A stretch of DNA of 64,000 bases from Marisediminicola senii (GCF_011057645.1 NZ_JAALGE010000007.1:16034-80033); one strand, 5' to 3'; shown: positions 9,571 through 18,867, counted from the first letter of the stretch. Numbers and translations are program-made. The notes: a model not told the origin generated them from the letters alone.

Positions 9571-11325
9571 ATGGTGACCGTACCTCGCACGACACGCCGT
9601 CGTCTCTCGCTCGCGATGCTCATCACCATTGCGGTGTTCTCGGTATTCATCGTGCGACTGGTCGACATCCAGATCGTCCGCGCAGACGAACTCAACGCGA
9701 GCTCCCTCGACCAGCGCGCGATCTCCGACACCACCTACGCCGCACGGGGCGACATCGTCGACAGCTCGGGCGATGTGCTCGCCGGCAGCGTCATCCGATA
9801 CGACATCACCACCTCGCCCCGCATCGTGCCGTCGTCGTTCGAGCGCGGCGACGGTGACGACGCCGTGGAGGTCACCCTCGCCGAGGCTTCCGCCGAGGTC
9901 GCCGAGATCACCGGACAGACCCAGGCCGACGTGCTCCGCTCGTTCACCGCGAACCCCGAATCCGACTTCGAATACGTCGTGCAGAAGGTCACCACCGAGC
10001 AGATGCGGGCCGTCACCGCCCTAGAGATCCCGGGGGTCTACCCGGTCGAGCGCCCCGCCCGCATCTACCCGGACGGATCCGTCGCGGGCAACCTGATCGG
10101 CTTCGTCGGAACCGAGGGCCCGCAGAACGGCCTCGAGTTCACCGAGGACTCCTGCCTCGCCAGCACCAACGGGTCGTCGACCTACGAACGCGGGGCCGAC
10201 GGCATCCGCCTGCCCGGCAGCACCGTCACGACGCAGCCCGCCATCGAGGGCGGAACGGTCACCACGACCATCGACGCCGACCTGCAGTGGAGCGTCCAGC
10301 AGATGATCGCCGAGCAGGCGGTGGCCATCGGTGCCGAATCCGCCACGGCGAGCGTCACCGAGGTCAAGACCGGCAAGGTGCTCGCCCTCGCCGACTACCC
10401 CTCGGTCGACCCGAACAACGTCGACGGAACCCCCGCGACCAACCTCGGCTCCCTCGCCTTCTCCACGCCGTACGAGCCCGGCTCGACGTTCAAGCCGATG
10501 ACCGCCGCGATGCTGCTCGACTCCGGTGTCTCCAGCCCCGCGTCACGGGTCACGGTGCCCTACCGCTGGACGTCACCGGAAGGCAGCACAGTGCGGGACG
10601 CGGTCGGACACGACGAACTGCGGCTGACCCTGGCCGGCGTCATCCAGGAATCGTCCAACGTCGGCATCTCGCAGCTGGCCGTCGGCCTGTCCAACCAGGC
10701 CAGGTACGACTACATGCGCGCGTTCGGCGTCGGATCGCGCACCGAGGTCGATTTCCAGGGCGAGTCGGCTGGCCTGCTCGCCGAGACCTGGGACGACCAG
10801 CAGAAGTACGACGTCTCCTACGGCCAGGGTGTCGCGGTGACCGCCGCGCAGATGGCCAGCATCTACCAGACGCTCGGGAACGGCGGGGAACGCCTGCCCC
10901 TGACGCTCGTCACCGGGTGCACCCTGCCCGACGGCACCGTCGTCGACGCCGCACCTACCGGGGGCACCCAGGTGGTGTCCGAAGCGGCAGCCGACGGCGT
11001 CGTCGAGATGATGGAAGGGGTCGTCACCGGGGGAGACCTCGCGGCCGACCTGGCCATCCCCGGCTATCGGGTAGCCGCGAAGAGCGGTACCGCCGAGATC
11101 GCCGAGAACGGCCGCTACACGAGCGAGCGCATCGTCTCGATCGCGGGGCTCGCCCCCGCCGAAGACCCGCAGTACGCCGTCGTCGTGACCTTCACGAAGC
11201 CAAGTACCATAAAGACGTCGGCAGCCGCGGCCCCGACATTCAACAAGATCATGACGCAGGTGCTCAAAACGTATCGCGTCACCCCGTCGCCGACACCTTC
11301 ACCCAAGCTGCCGACGACCTGGTGA
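9571..11325 (+). CDS. ftsI: Septal transpeptidase, class B penicillin-binding protein FtsI
   Basis: 584-aa D,D-transpeptidase that crosslinks septal peptidoglycan together with FtsW. A signal anchor spans about residues 11-30, followed by the dimerisation domain (AARGDIVDSSGDVLA near 57). The transpeptidase motifs are all present: STFK with Ser305, SSN at 361-363 and KSGT at 504-507. There is no C-terminal PASTA domain. The ATG at 9571 is preceded by GGGGAG. A 70-bp gap separates it from ftsL; murE follows after 14 bp. Confidence 0.96.
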   Translation: MVTVPRTTRRRLSLAMLITIAVFSVFIVRLVDIQIVRADELNASSLDQRAISDTTYAARGDIVDSSGDVLAGSVIRYDITTSPRIVPSSFERGDGDDAVEVTLAEASAEVAEITGQTQADVLRSFTANPESDFEYVVQKVTTEQMRAVTALEIPGVYPVERPARIYPDGSVAGNLIGFVGTEGPQNGLEFTEDSCLASTNGSSTYERGADGIRLPGSTVTTQPAIEGGTVTTTIDADLQWSVQQMIAEQAVAIGAESATASVTEVKTGKVLALADYPSVDPNNVDGTPATNLGSLAFSTPYEPGSTFKPMTAAMLLDSGVSSPASRVTVPYRWTSPEGSTVRDAVGHDELRLTLAGVIQESSNVGISQLAVGLSNQARYDYMRAFGVGSRTEVDFQGESAGLLAETWDDQQKYDVSYGQGVAVTAAQMASIYQTLGNGGERLPLTLVTGCTLPDGTVVDAAPTGGTQVVSEAAADGVVEMMEGVVTGGDLAADLAIPGYRVAAKSGTAEIAENGRYTSERIVSIAGLAPAEDPQYAVVVTFTKPSTIKTSAAAAPTFNKIMTQVLKTYRVTPSPTPSPKLPTTW

Positions 11326-11339
11326 GAAACGAGGACCAC

Positions 11340-12881
11340 GTGAACGCCCTGATGCCCCCGGTACTGAGGCCGGAACATCCCGCAGCACGAGCGCTCAACG
11401 GGCTCGTCGCGGAGTTCGGACTCGACTACACCGGCTCCCTCGACGGGGTCGAGGTCACCGGAGTGACACTGCGTACCACCGAGGTGCAGCCGGGTGACCT
11501 CTACGTCGGCGTTCCCGGCGCGAACAACCACGGTGCGGCGTTCGCCGCCGAGGCGCGCGACGCGGGGGCCGTGGCGATCCTCACCGACCGGGCGGGTGCC
11601 GCCCTCGCCGCAGACGTCGGCCTGCCCATCGTGCTCGTCGAGTCGCCGCGCTCGGCCCTGGGTGACGTGTCTGCCTGGGTGTACCGCACGGGGGAGCATC
11701 CACCGCTCCTGCTGGGTATCACCGGCACCAACGGCAAGACCTCCACCGCATACCTGCTGGAGGGCATCCTGCGGCAGCTGGGCCTGGTCACCGGCCTCAG
11801 CTCTACCGCGGAGCGCCACATCGGCGATCTCGTCGTCGTCAGCCGGCTCACCACGCCGGAGGCCAGCGAGATGCACGCCCTCCTCGCCCGCATGCGCGAG
11901 AGCGAGGTGCGCGCCGTCGTGCTCGAGGTGAGCGCGCAGGCCCTCAGCCGCAACCGGGTCGACGGCATCATGTTCGACGTCGTCGCCTTCACCAACCTCA
12001 GCCACGACCACCTCGACGACTACGCCGACATGGAGGAGTACCTGGCCGCCAAGGCCGCGTTCTTCGACCCCGACCGCGGTCGCCGCGGCGTCGTGTCGCT
12101 GGACTCACCGTACGGGCAGCGCGTCGTCGAGCAGTCACGCATCCCGGTGACCACGGTGTCGGCGACGCCGGGCACCGATGCGGAATGGGTCGTCGAGATC
12201 CTCGACGAGCAGGCCGCGTATACCGAGTTCTCGCTGTCGGGCCCGCAGGGGCGCACCCTCATCACCCGCATACCCGTCATCGGCTGGCACATGGCCGCCA
12301 ACGCCGGCCTGGCGATCGTCATGCTCGTCGAAGCCGGCTTCGAACTCGAGGCCATCGGCCACTCGCTGGGCGAGAACGGCATCGACGCCTACCTCCCCGG
12401 ACGCACCGAGCGTGTCTCCGGGGACCGCGGTCCGACGGTGTACGTCGACTTCGGCCACAGCCCCGATGCCTTCCTCAACACCCTCGCCGCCGTGCGCACC
12501 GTCACCACCGGGCGGGTCATCATGGTGTTCGGCGCCGACGGCGACCGCGACGCCACCAAGCGGCACGAGATGGGCCGCATCGCGTCGGAGGGATCCGACA
12601 TCCTCGTGATCACCGACCACCACCCGCGGTTCGAAGACCCGGCCTCGATCCGCGCGACGCTCGTGGAGGGTGCCGGCCTCGCCGAGCACCAGGCCGAGCT
12701 GCACGAGATCAGCCCTCCCGAGAAGGCGATCCGCGTCGCGGTCGCCCTCGCCCAGGAAGGCGACAGCATCCTCTGGGCAGGCCCAGGCCACCAGGACTAC
12801 CGCGACATCCGCGGGGTACGCACGCCGTATTCGGCACGCAACGAAGCGCGCGACGCGCTTCGCGAGGCGGGCTGGTCGTAA
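11340..12881 (+). CDS. murE: UDP-MurNAc-dipeptide:diamino acid ligase MurE
   Basis: Cytoplasmic ATP-dependent ligase of 513 aa adding the third, diamino residue to the peptidoglycan stem. The P-loop GITGTNGKT is at 126-134, with TTPEASE, VLEVSAQAL, NLSHDHLDDY and the C-terminal DYRDIRG..TPYSARNEA block. The substrate loop reads TDHHPRFEDP (D426-H427-H428-P429-R430) where meso-diaminopimelate enzymes have DNPR, so another diamino acid (Lys, Orn or Dab, as in many Microbacteriaceae) is likely. The GTG at 11340, with GAGGA just upstream, is chosen; the frame is open far upstream inside ftsI, but only as an alternate frame. The stop abuts the next start with no gap. Confidence 0.94.
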   Translation: MNALMPPVLRPEHPAARALNGLVAEFGLDYTGSLDGVEVTGVTLRTTEVQPGDLYVGVPGANNHGAAFAAEARDAGAVAILTDRAGAALAADVGLPIVLVESPRSALGDVSAWVYRTGEHPPLLLGITGTNGKTSTAYLLEGILRQLGLVTGLSSTAERHIGDLVVVSRLTTPEASEMHALLARMRESEVRAVVLEVSAQALSRNRVDGIMFDVVAFTNLSHDHLDDYADMEEYLAAKAAFFDPDRGRRGVVSLDSPYGQRVVEQSRIPVTTVSATPGTDAEWVVEILDEQAAYTEFSLSGPQGRTLITRIPVIGWHMAANAGLAIVMLVEAGFELEAIGHSLGENGIDAYLPGRTERVSGDRGPTVYVDFGHSPDAFLNTLAAVRTVTTGRVIMVFGADGDRDATKRHEMGRIASEGSDILVITDHHPRFEDPASIRATLVEGAGLAEHQAELHEISPPEKAIRVAVALAQEGDSILWAGPGHQDYRDIRGVRTPYSARNEARDALREAGWS

Positions 12882-13895
12882 GTGTCGTCGTTCACTCTCG
12901 CTGACGTGCAGGGCGTCGTCGGCGGAGACAATCTCGTGCGCGCATCGGCTGTCGACGCGACCGCCATGCTGCTCAGGGCGATCCTCCGCGACGTCGACGT
13001 GCCTGCCGCGACCCTCTCGATGTACTCGGGATCCGTCGAGGCGCGGTTCCGCATCGGCGCCGCGACCACGGGCATGCTCGTGATGGGTGCGCCGTCGACC
13101 ACCCCGGTCGACGTGGCCATCGTGCTCGATGAGGTGGCGTCCGCACCGGTCGCCGCGGTCACCGTGGTCAACGCCGACGATGACGCCGCCGCATCCACCG
13201 TCGCCGCCGCTGGCTCGAACGCCGTCTCGTACGGCCTCGACGACTCCGCGCAGCTGCAGGCCGTCGACCTCGACGACACGATCACGGGGTCGTCGTTCAC
13301 CCTGGTCGACTCGGGTGAGCGCCTGCCGGTGCGACTGCGCATCCTCGGCGAACGCCACGTGATGGCCACCCTCGCCGCGCTGGCCGCCGCCCGCGCGCTC
13401 GGAGTTCCCCTCGCCAGTGCGATCGCCGCCGTCGAAACGGTGCCCGCGCTCGCGCCGTGGCACATGGAGCTGCTCTCCGCGCCCGGCGACGTGACCGTCA
13501 TCAACGACGCGCACGACGCGAGCACCGACACCGTCGGCTCCGCGCTCAAGACGCTCGCCCAGATCGGCCGCGGCGGCCACCGCACCATCGCGGTGCTCGG
13601 CGAGATCGACGGGCTCGGCGAATTCATCGACGAGAACTACTACGCGCTCGGCAAGCTCGTGGTGCGCCTCAACATCGCGTCGCTCGTCGTCGTCGGCCAG
13701 AAGGCCCGCCACCTGCACAACGCCGCAGGCCTCGAGGGATCGTGGGACGGCGAATCGACGCTCGTCGACACCGCCGCCGCCGCCGAGGCGGTGCTGCGCG
13801 ACCAGCTGCGCGCCGGCGACGTGGTGCTCGTCAAGGCCTCCGCATCGGCGGGACTCCGCGACTTCGGCGACCGCCTGGCAGGGGTCACCCGATGA
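12882..13895 (+). CDS. MurF-derived protein lacking the ATP-binding domain
   Basis: This 337-aa frame occupies the murF position but is about 130 residues shorter than MurF. The N-terminus FTLADVQGVVGG resembles MurF, then the rest of the UDP-substrate domain and the ITGSNGKT P-loop are absent. A helix like the one after the P-loop (MLLRAILRD, 29-37), VTVVNADD (93-100), a GERHVMATLAAL segment (156-167) and a full C-terminal domain (INDAHDASTDT at 207-217, IAVLGEIDGLGEF, GDVVLVKAS) remain. Key residues are changed: the usual NAYNANPDS-type loop, the Asn after the family His, and the final Ser-rich loop. It is probably not a D-Ala-D-Ala ligase. The frame is intact, follows murE with zero gap and is ATGA-coupled to mraY, so it is still translated. 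Confidence 0.85.
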   Translation: MSSFTLADVQGVVGGDNLVRASAVDATAMLLRAILRDVDVPAATLSMYSGSVEARFRIGAATTGMLVMGAPSTTPVDVAIVLDEVASAPVAAVTVVNADDDAAASTVAAAGSNAVSYGLDDSAQLQAVDLDDTITGSSFTLVDSGERLPVRLRILGERHVMATLAALAAARALGVPLASAIAAVETVPALAPWHMELLSAPGDVTVINDAHDASTDTVGSALKTLAQIGRGGHRTIAVLGEIDGLGEFIDENYYALGKLVVRLNIASLVVVGQKARHLHNAAGLEGSWDGESTLVDTAAAAEAVLRDQLRAGDVVLVKASASAGLRDFGDRLAGVTR

Positions 13896-14998
13896 TCGCG
13901 CTGCTCGTCTCTGCCATCGTCTCGATGGTCTTCACCCTGCTGCTCACCCCGCTGTTCGCCCGTGCCTTCCGGCGGCTGAACCTCGGCCAGTTCGTGCGGG
14001 CAGACACCCCGACCACCCACGTCGTCAAGCGCGGCACCCCGTCGATGGGCGGCGTGGTGTTCATCACCGCGTCGATCGTGGGGTACTTCGTCGGCCAGCT
14101 CGCCGGCCAGCAACGGCCATCGGGCGCTGGACTCCTCGTCATCCTCATGATGGTCGGCCTCGCCACCATCGGATTCATCGACGACTTCCTCAAGGTGCGG
14201 CTCAAAAACAGCACCGGGCTCAGCGGCCCGTGGAAGATCGTCGGGTCGGTCATCGTCGGCACGATCTTCGCCCTGCTCGCGGTGAACTACGAAGACCCTC
14301 AGGGAATCACGCCCGCCTCGACCGCGGTGTCGTTCGTGCGCGACCTGCCGTTCGACTTCGTGGTGATGTTCGGTGCGACCGTCGGCCTCATCGTGTTCGT
14401 GCTCTGGGTGGTGCTCATCACCACCAGCGTCTCGAACGCCGTCAACCTCACCGACGGGCTCGATGGCCTCGCCGCGGGGTCCGCCGTGCTGGCCATCGGC
14501 TCCTACGTCGTGATCGGGTTCTGGCAGTTCAACCAGTCCTGCGTCGAGCTCGCGAACCTCGCGATCGCCTCGCCCAATCTCTACAAGTGCTACGAGGTCT
14601 CCTACCCCCTCGACCTCGCGACCATCGCGGCCGCGATCGTCGGGTCGCTCATCGGGTTCCTGTGGTGGAACACCTCCCCGGCCTCGATCATGATGGGCGA
14701 CACCGGTTCGTTCGGCATCGGCGGTGCCCTCGCGGCCCTCGCCATCCTGTCGCGCACCGAGCTGCTGCTCATCTTCATCGGCGGGCTGTTCCTCGTGATC
14801 ACCTCGCAGGTCATCGTGCAGCGCATCTACTTCAAGGCCACCAAGGGACGCCGCATCTGGCGGGCGAGCCCGCTGCACCACCACTTCGAGATGAAGGGGT
14901 GGGCGGAGGTCACCATCGTGGTCAGGTTCTGGATCATCGCCGGCCTCTTCGTCTCGACCGGCGTGGGCCTGTTCTACATCGAATGGCTGTACCGGTGA
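13892..14998 (+). CDS. mraY: Phospho-MurNAc-pentapeptide transferase MraY
   Basis: Integral membrane enzyme of 368 aa with about ten helices that transfers phospho-MurNAc-pentapeptide from UDP to undecaprenyl phosphate, making lipid I. Conserved motifs are present: THVVKRGTPSMGG, the aspartate pair in FIDDFLK, NLTDGLDGLA, GDTGSFGIG and SPLHHHFE. The ATG at 13892 overlaps the preceding stop as ATGA. The murD gene downstream begins within its last codons (GTGA overlap). Confidence 0.96.
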   Translation: MIALLVSAIVSMVFTLLLTPLFARAFRRLNLGQFVRADTPTTHVVKRGTPSMGGVVFITASIVGYFVGQLAGQQRPSGAGLLVILMMVGLATIGFIDDFLKVRLKNSTGLSGPWKIVGSVIVGTIFALLAVNYEDPQGITPASTAVSFVRDLPFDFVVMFGATVGLIVFVLWVVLITTSVSNAVNLTDGLDGLAAGSAVLAIGSYVVIGFWQFNQSCVELANLAIASPNLYKCYEVSYPLDLATIAAAIVGSLIGFLWWNTSPASIMMGDTGSFGIGGALAALAILSRTELLLIFIGGLFLVITSQVIVQRIYFKATKGRRIWRASPLHHHFEMKGWAEVTIVVRFWIIAGLFVSTGVGLFYIEWLYR

Positions 14999-16515
14999 GG
15001 ACGGCCGCCGACGTGCGGGAGCTCGCCAGTTGGCACGCCGACTGGTCGGGCCTCCGGGTCGCCGTGCTCGGCCTCGGGGTGACCGGGTTCTCCGTCGCCG
15101 ACACCCTCGTCGAACTCGGCGCAGAGGTGCTCGTCATCGCGGGGAGGGCAGATCCCGACCGTGCCGAGCTGCTCGACGTCATCGGGGCACGCCTGGTCGT
15201 GACCGCACCCGACACCGACAGCACCCGCGAGCTCGAGCACTTCGACCCCGAGCTCGTCGTCGTGTCGCCGGGCTTCGCGCCGACGCATCCACTCGTCTCA
15301 TGGTGCACCGGCCGGGGCGTTGCCGTGTGGGGAGACGTCGAGCTGGCCTGGCGCGTGCGCGACAAGGTCACCCCGGTGGCCGACTGGTTCACCGTGACGG
15401 GTACCAACGGCAAGACCACCACCGTGCAGCTGGCGGCCGCGATGATGCGCGCGGGTGGCAAGCGCGTGATCGCGTGCGGCAACGTCGGCATTCCGGTGCT
15501 CGACGCGATCCGCGACCCTGAGGGCTTCGACGCGCTCGTCGTCGAGCTGTCGAGCTTTCAGCTGCACTATGCGGAGTCGATCTCGGCACACACCAGCGTG
15601 TGCCTGAACATCGCCGATGACCACCTCGACTGGCACGGGTCGGCCGATGCCTACCGCCAAGCCAAGGCCAGCATCTACCAGCGCACCAGGGTCGCCTGCC
15701 TGTACAACCGCGATGACCCGGCGACCATGACGATGGTCGAGGAGGCCGACGTGGTCGACGGATGCCGGGCGATCGGCTTCGGCCTCGGCATCCCAGGGCC
15801 CAGTGACTTCGGGCTCGTCGAAGACGTGCTCTGCGACCGCGCGTTCCTCGACCAGCGCCACACCAGCGCCATCGAGATCACCACCACCGACGTGCTCGAC
15901 GCACGCGGCCTCGGTAGTCCGCACATGATCGCGAACGTGCTCGCCGCATCGGCGATCGCCCGCTCCGCCGGCGTCTCGCCGCAGCACGTTCGCGATGCCC
16001 TGCATCGCTTTACGCTCGACTCGCATCGCACCGAGACGGTGGCCGACCGGCACGGCACCCGGTGGGTCGACGACTCGAAGGCCACCAATCCGCATGCGGC
16101 CGAGGCATCCATCACGGCATTCGACCGCGTGGTCTGGGTCGTCGGGGGACTCCTCAAGGGAGCCGACCTCGGGGCGCTGGTGGTCAGGGTCGCCCCCCGG
16201 TTGCGCGCGGCCGTCATCATCGGAAGCGACCGGCAGCAAGTCCTGGCGGCATTCGCGCGACACGCGCCAGAACTCCCGCTGTTCGAGGTCGACACGACCG
16301 ACACTGAACTGGTGATGCCGACAGCCGTGAGGCTGTCGTCGGGCGTAGCCGGGCCAGGGGATGTGGTGCTGTTAGCGCCGGCGGCGGCGTCCATGGATCA
16401 ATTCCGCGATTACGCAGACCGCGGTCGGCGGTTTCGCAATGCAGTGCACGAAATGTTGGGAGACGCGCCGGATGACGACCACTCCACACCGCCCCACTCG
16501 CCGCACCACGACTGA
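14995..16515 (+). CDS. murD: UDP-MurNAc-L-alanine:D-glutamate ligase MurD
   Basis: Cytoplasmic Mur ligase of 506 aa. The Rossmann-like N-terminal domain begins RVAVLGLGVTGFS, the P-loop is TGTNGKT at 135-141, followed by VELSSFQLHY, LNIADDHLDWHG (with the downstream AKASIY lysine segment) and VDDSKATNPHAAEASI in the C-terminal domain. The GTG at 14995 forms a GTGA overlap with mraY and is preferred to an ATG twelve bases upstream. All catalytic blocks are present, in contrast to the neighbouring MurF-like gene. Its 3' end overlaps ftsW by 44 bp. Confidence 0.95.
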   Translation: MRTAADVRELASWHADWSGLRVAVLGLGVTGFSVADTLVELGAEVLVIAGRADPDRAELLDVIGARLVVTAPDTDSTRELEHFDPELVVVSPGFAPTHPLVSWCTGRGVAVWGDVELAWRVRDKVTPVADWFTVTGTNGKTTTVQLAAAMMRAGGKRVIACGNVGIPVLDAIRDPEGFDALVVELSSFQLHYAESISAHTSVCLNIADDHLDWHGSADAYRQAKASIYQRTRVACLYNRDDPATMTMVEEADVVDGCRAIGFGLGIPGPSDFGLVEDVLCDRAFLDQRHTSAIEITTTDVLDARGLGSPHMIANVLAASAIARSAGVSPQHVRDALHRFTLDSHRTETVADRHGTRWVDDSKATNPHAAEASITAFDRVVWVVGGLLKGADLGALVVRVAPRLRAAVIIGSDRQQVLAAFARHAPELPLFEVDTTDTELVMPTAVRLSSGVAGPGDVVLLAPAAASMDQFRDYADRGRRFRNAVHEMLGDAPDDDHSTPPHSPHHD

Positions 16516-17791
16516 CGGACCGCAGGTGGCGCCGACATCGACCGTCGCACCGTCGGGCACGGGTTCGGGTTCGGGTTCGGGTTCGGCGGCCATCATCGCC
16601 GTCAAGAAGCTCTTCGTCGCCGAGACCGGCAACTTCTACCTCCTGCTCGGCACGACCCTGTTCCTCGTGGTGTTCGGCCTGGTCATGGTGCTCTCGTCAT
16701 CGTCGGTCACCTCCTACATGGAGTCGGACGACTTCTTCTCGGGGTTCGCCAGGCAGGGCCTGTTCGCGCTCCTCGGGGTGCCCATCATGCTCATCGCCTC
16801 GCGCATGCCCACCAGGTTCTGGCGCCGATGGGCAGGCACCGCAGTCGGCATCGGCGTCACGCTGCAGCTGCTCGTCGTGTTCACCGGCCTCGGCGTGAGC
16901 CGGGGAGGTAACCGAAACTGGCTCGACCTCGGCGGGCTCTCGGTGCAGCCGTCGGAGATCACCAAGGTCGCGCTCACCATCTGGCTGGCGCACATCCTCA
17001 CCCTCAAGGCCGACCGCATCAACGACCTCCGGCAGCTCGCCATGCCGATCGTGCCCGTCGCGGGCGTCGCCATCGGCCTTGTGCTCTACGGTGGCGACCT
17101 CGGAACGGCCATCATCTTGCTGATGCTCGTGGGTGGGGCGCTGTTCTTCGCCGGGGTCCGCCTGAGGTTCCTGCTCATTCCGGTGGTACTCGCCGCCGTC
17201 AGCGTTCCCCTGCTCGCGCTCTCGAGCAACTCCCGCGGCGACCGCATCGACGTCTGGCTCGACGGCTGCAGCTCGGCGAGCGACTACGCGCAATTCTGCT
17301 GGCAGACCGTGCACGGCTGGTGGGCCCTCGCCTCCGGCGGCCTGTTCGGTGCCGGCCTCGGCAACTCCAAGGCCAAGTGGTCGTGGCTGCCAGAAGCAGA
17401 CAACGACTTCATCTTCGCGATCATCGGCGAGGAGCTCGGCCTGCTCGGCGCGATCACCGTGCTCGTGCTCTTCATCGTGCTGGCCGTCACGTTCTCGCGC
17501 ATCATCCGCTCCAACCCCGACCCGTTCGCGCGCATCACCACCAGCGCGGTCATGGTGTGGATCATCGGCCAGGCATTCATCAACATCGCCGTCGTGCTGG
17601 GCGTCCTGCCCGTGCTCGGTGTGCCCCTCCCGCTGATCTCCTCCGGCGGCTCCGCCCTCGTCACCACCCTGTTCGGTATCGGCATCGTGCTGTCATTCGC
17701 ACGCGAGCGCCCCGCCGTCGCTGGCGCACCCGGGATCGACGGCAGCCGCGGCACGGCGAACTGGGCCGGAACGCGCGGGTCGCGGGCATGA
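16472..17791 (+). CDS. ftsW: SEDS peptidoglycan polymerase FtsW
   Basis: 439-aa membrane protein with about ten helices that polymerises lipid II at the septum with FtsI. Characteristic segments include VMVLSSSSVTSY, NRNWLDLGGLSVQPSE, GGDLGTAIILLML, PEADNDFIFAIIGEELG and LPLISSGGSALVTT. The ATG at 16472 has GGGAG upstream and lies inside the end of murD. The cytoplasmic N-terminal tail contains a Gly-Ser run encoded by a hexanucleotide repeat. The stop overlaps murG as ATGA. Confidence 0.95.
   Translation: MTTTPHRPTRRTTTDGPQVAPTSTVAPSGTGSGSGSGSAAIIAVKKLFVAETGNFYLLLGTTLFLVVFGLVMVLSSSSVTSYMESDDFFSGFARQGLFALLGVPIMLIASRMPTRFWRRWAGTAVGIGVTLQLLVVFTGLGVSRGGNRNWLDLGGLSVQPSEITKVALTIWLAHILTLKADRINDLRQLAMPIVPVAGVAIGLVLYGGDLGTAIILLMLVGGALFFAGVRLRFLLIPVVLAAVSVPLLALSSNSRGDRIDVWLDGCSSASDYAQFCWQTVHGWWALASGGLFGAGLGNSKAKWSWLPEADNDFIFAIIGEELGLLGAITVLVLFIVLAVTFSRIIRSNPDPFARITTSAVMVWIIGQAFINIAVVLGVLPVLGVPLPLISSGGSALVTTLFGIGIVLSFARERPAVAGAPGIDGSRGTANWAGTRGSRA
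16561..16584 (+). repeat. Hexanucleotide repeat in the ftsW 5' region
   Basis: Four tandem copies of gggttc encode alternating Gly and Ser in the cytoplasmic N-terminal tail. Copy-number change would keep the frame. Confidence 0.85.
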
Positions 17792-18867
17792 CCCGCTACC
17801 TGTTGGCCGGCGGGGGAACCGCCGGCCACGTGAACCCCCTGCTCGCGGTCGCCGACCGCCTCACCGAACGCGACCCCGACGCCGCCGTATTCGTGCTCGG
17901 CACGGCAGAGGGCCTCGAGTCGCGTCTCGTACCCGAGCGCGGCTACCCCCTGCTCGTCGTACGCAAGCTGCCATTCCCGCGCCGGCCGTCGCTGTCGGCG
18001 CTGCGCTTCCCCGGCCGGTTCGCCGCGACCGTCGCGCGCATCCGCGCCCTCATCGTCGAGCACCGCATCGACGTTCTCGTCGGGTTCGGCGGATACGTCT
18101 CCGCCCCCGCCTATCTCGCCGCCCGGCGCGAGAAGATCCCCATCGTGCTGCACGAGGCCAACGCCCGCCCCGGGATCGCCAACCGGTTCGGAAGCCTCAT
18201 CGCCGACTCGGTCGGAGTCGCCTTCCGTGGCACCAGGCTGCGGCGGGCAAGGTTCGTCGGCATGCCGCTGCGGTCCGAGATCGAACAACTCGACCGACGG
18301 GGCGAGGCACCGGCCGCGCGCACCGAGTTCGGACTCGACGCCCGCAAGCCGACCCTCGTCGTCACCGGCGGATCCCTCGGGGCCGAGCACATCAACGCGG
18401 TGATGGCCGAGGCCGTCCACCTCATCCTCGGCGCCGGATGGCAGGTGCTGCACATCACGGGGGAGCGCACCTCGGTCTCCTTCCCGACCCTGCCCGGCTA
18501 CCACGTGCTGCCGTACTGCAACCGGATGGACCTCGCCCTCGCGGTGGCCGACCTGGTGCTCGCCCGCGCGGGTTCGTCGACCGTCAGCGAGCTCTCGGCC
18601 CTCGCCATCCCTGCGGTCTACGTTCCGCTCGGCATCGGCAACGGCGAGCAGAAGCTCAACGCGCGCGACGCCGTCGCGGCGAGGGCCGCCCACATCGTCG
18701 ACAACGCCGACTTCACCCCCGACTGGATCGCCGACAAGCTCCTGCCCATCCTCGGCGACCGCGCGAGACTCGCCGGCATGGCCGCGAGCGCATCGTCGAC
18801 CGGGGTACGCAACGGCACCGACCGCATGGTCGCGCTCATCGACGACACCCTGGCGACCGCACCGTGA
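17788..18867 (+). CDS. murG: Lipid II synthase MurG (GlcNAc transferase)
   Basis: Peripheral membrane glycosyltransferase (GT28) of 359 aa that adds GlcNAc to lipid I. The N-terminal glycine loop AGGGTAGHVNPLLAVAD, GFGGYVSAPAYLAA, VLHEANARPGIANR, GGSLGAEHIN and the UDP-GlcNAc site RAGSSTVSELSALAIP with a final GEQKLNA are visible. The ATG at 17788 overlaps the ftsW stop. The family His-Gln before Asn-Ala is Glu-Gln-Lys-Leu-Asn-Ala here, a modest deviation. Confidence 0.95.
   Translation: MTRYLLAGGGTAGHVNPLLAVADRLTERDPDAAVFVLGTAEGLESRLVPERGYPLLVVRKLPFPRRPSLSALRFPGRFAATVARIRALIVEHRIDVLVGFGGYVSAPAYLAARREKIPIVLHEANARPGIANRFGSLIADSVGVAFRGTRLRRARFVGMPLRSEIEQLDRRGEAPAARTEFGLDARKPTLVVTGGSLGAEHINAVMAEAVHLILGAGWQVLHITGERTSVSFPTLPGYHVLPYCNRMDLALAVADLVLARAGSSTVSELSALAIPAVYVPLGIGNGEQKLNARDAVAARAAHIVDNADFTPDWIADKLLPILGDRARLAGMAASASSTGVRNGTDRMVALIDDTLATAP

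Noticed and set aside
12882..13895. That the short MurF results from a simple frameshift hiding the P-loop in another frame
   Set aside because: No GKT-type P-loop is seen in any frame between the murE stop and 13300, and codon choice in the frame is uniform; a large deletion or divergence explains it better.
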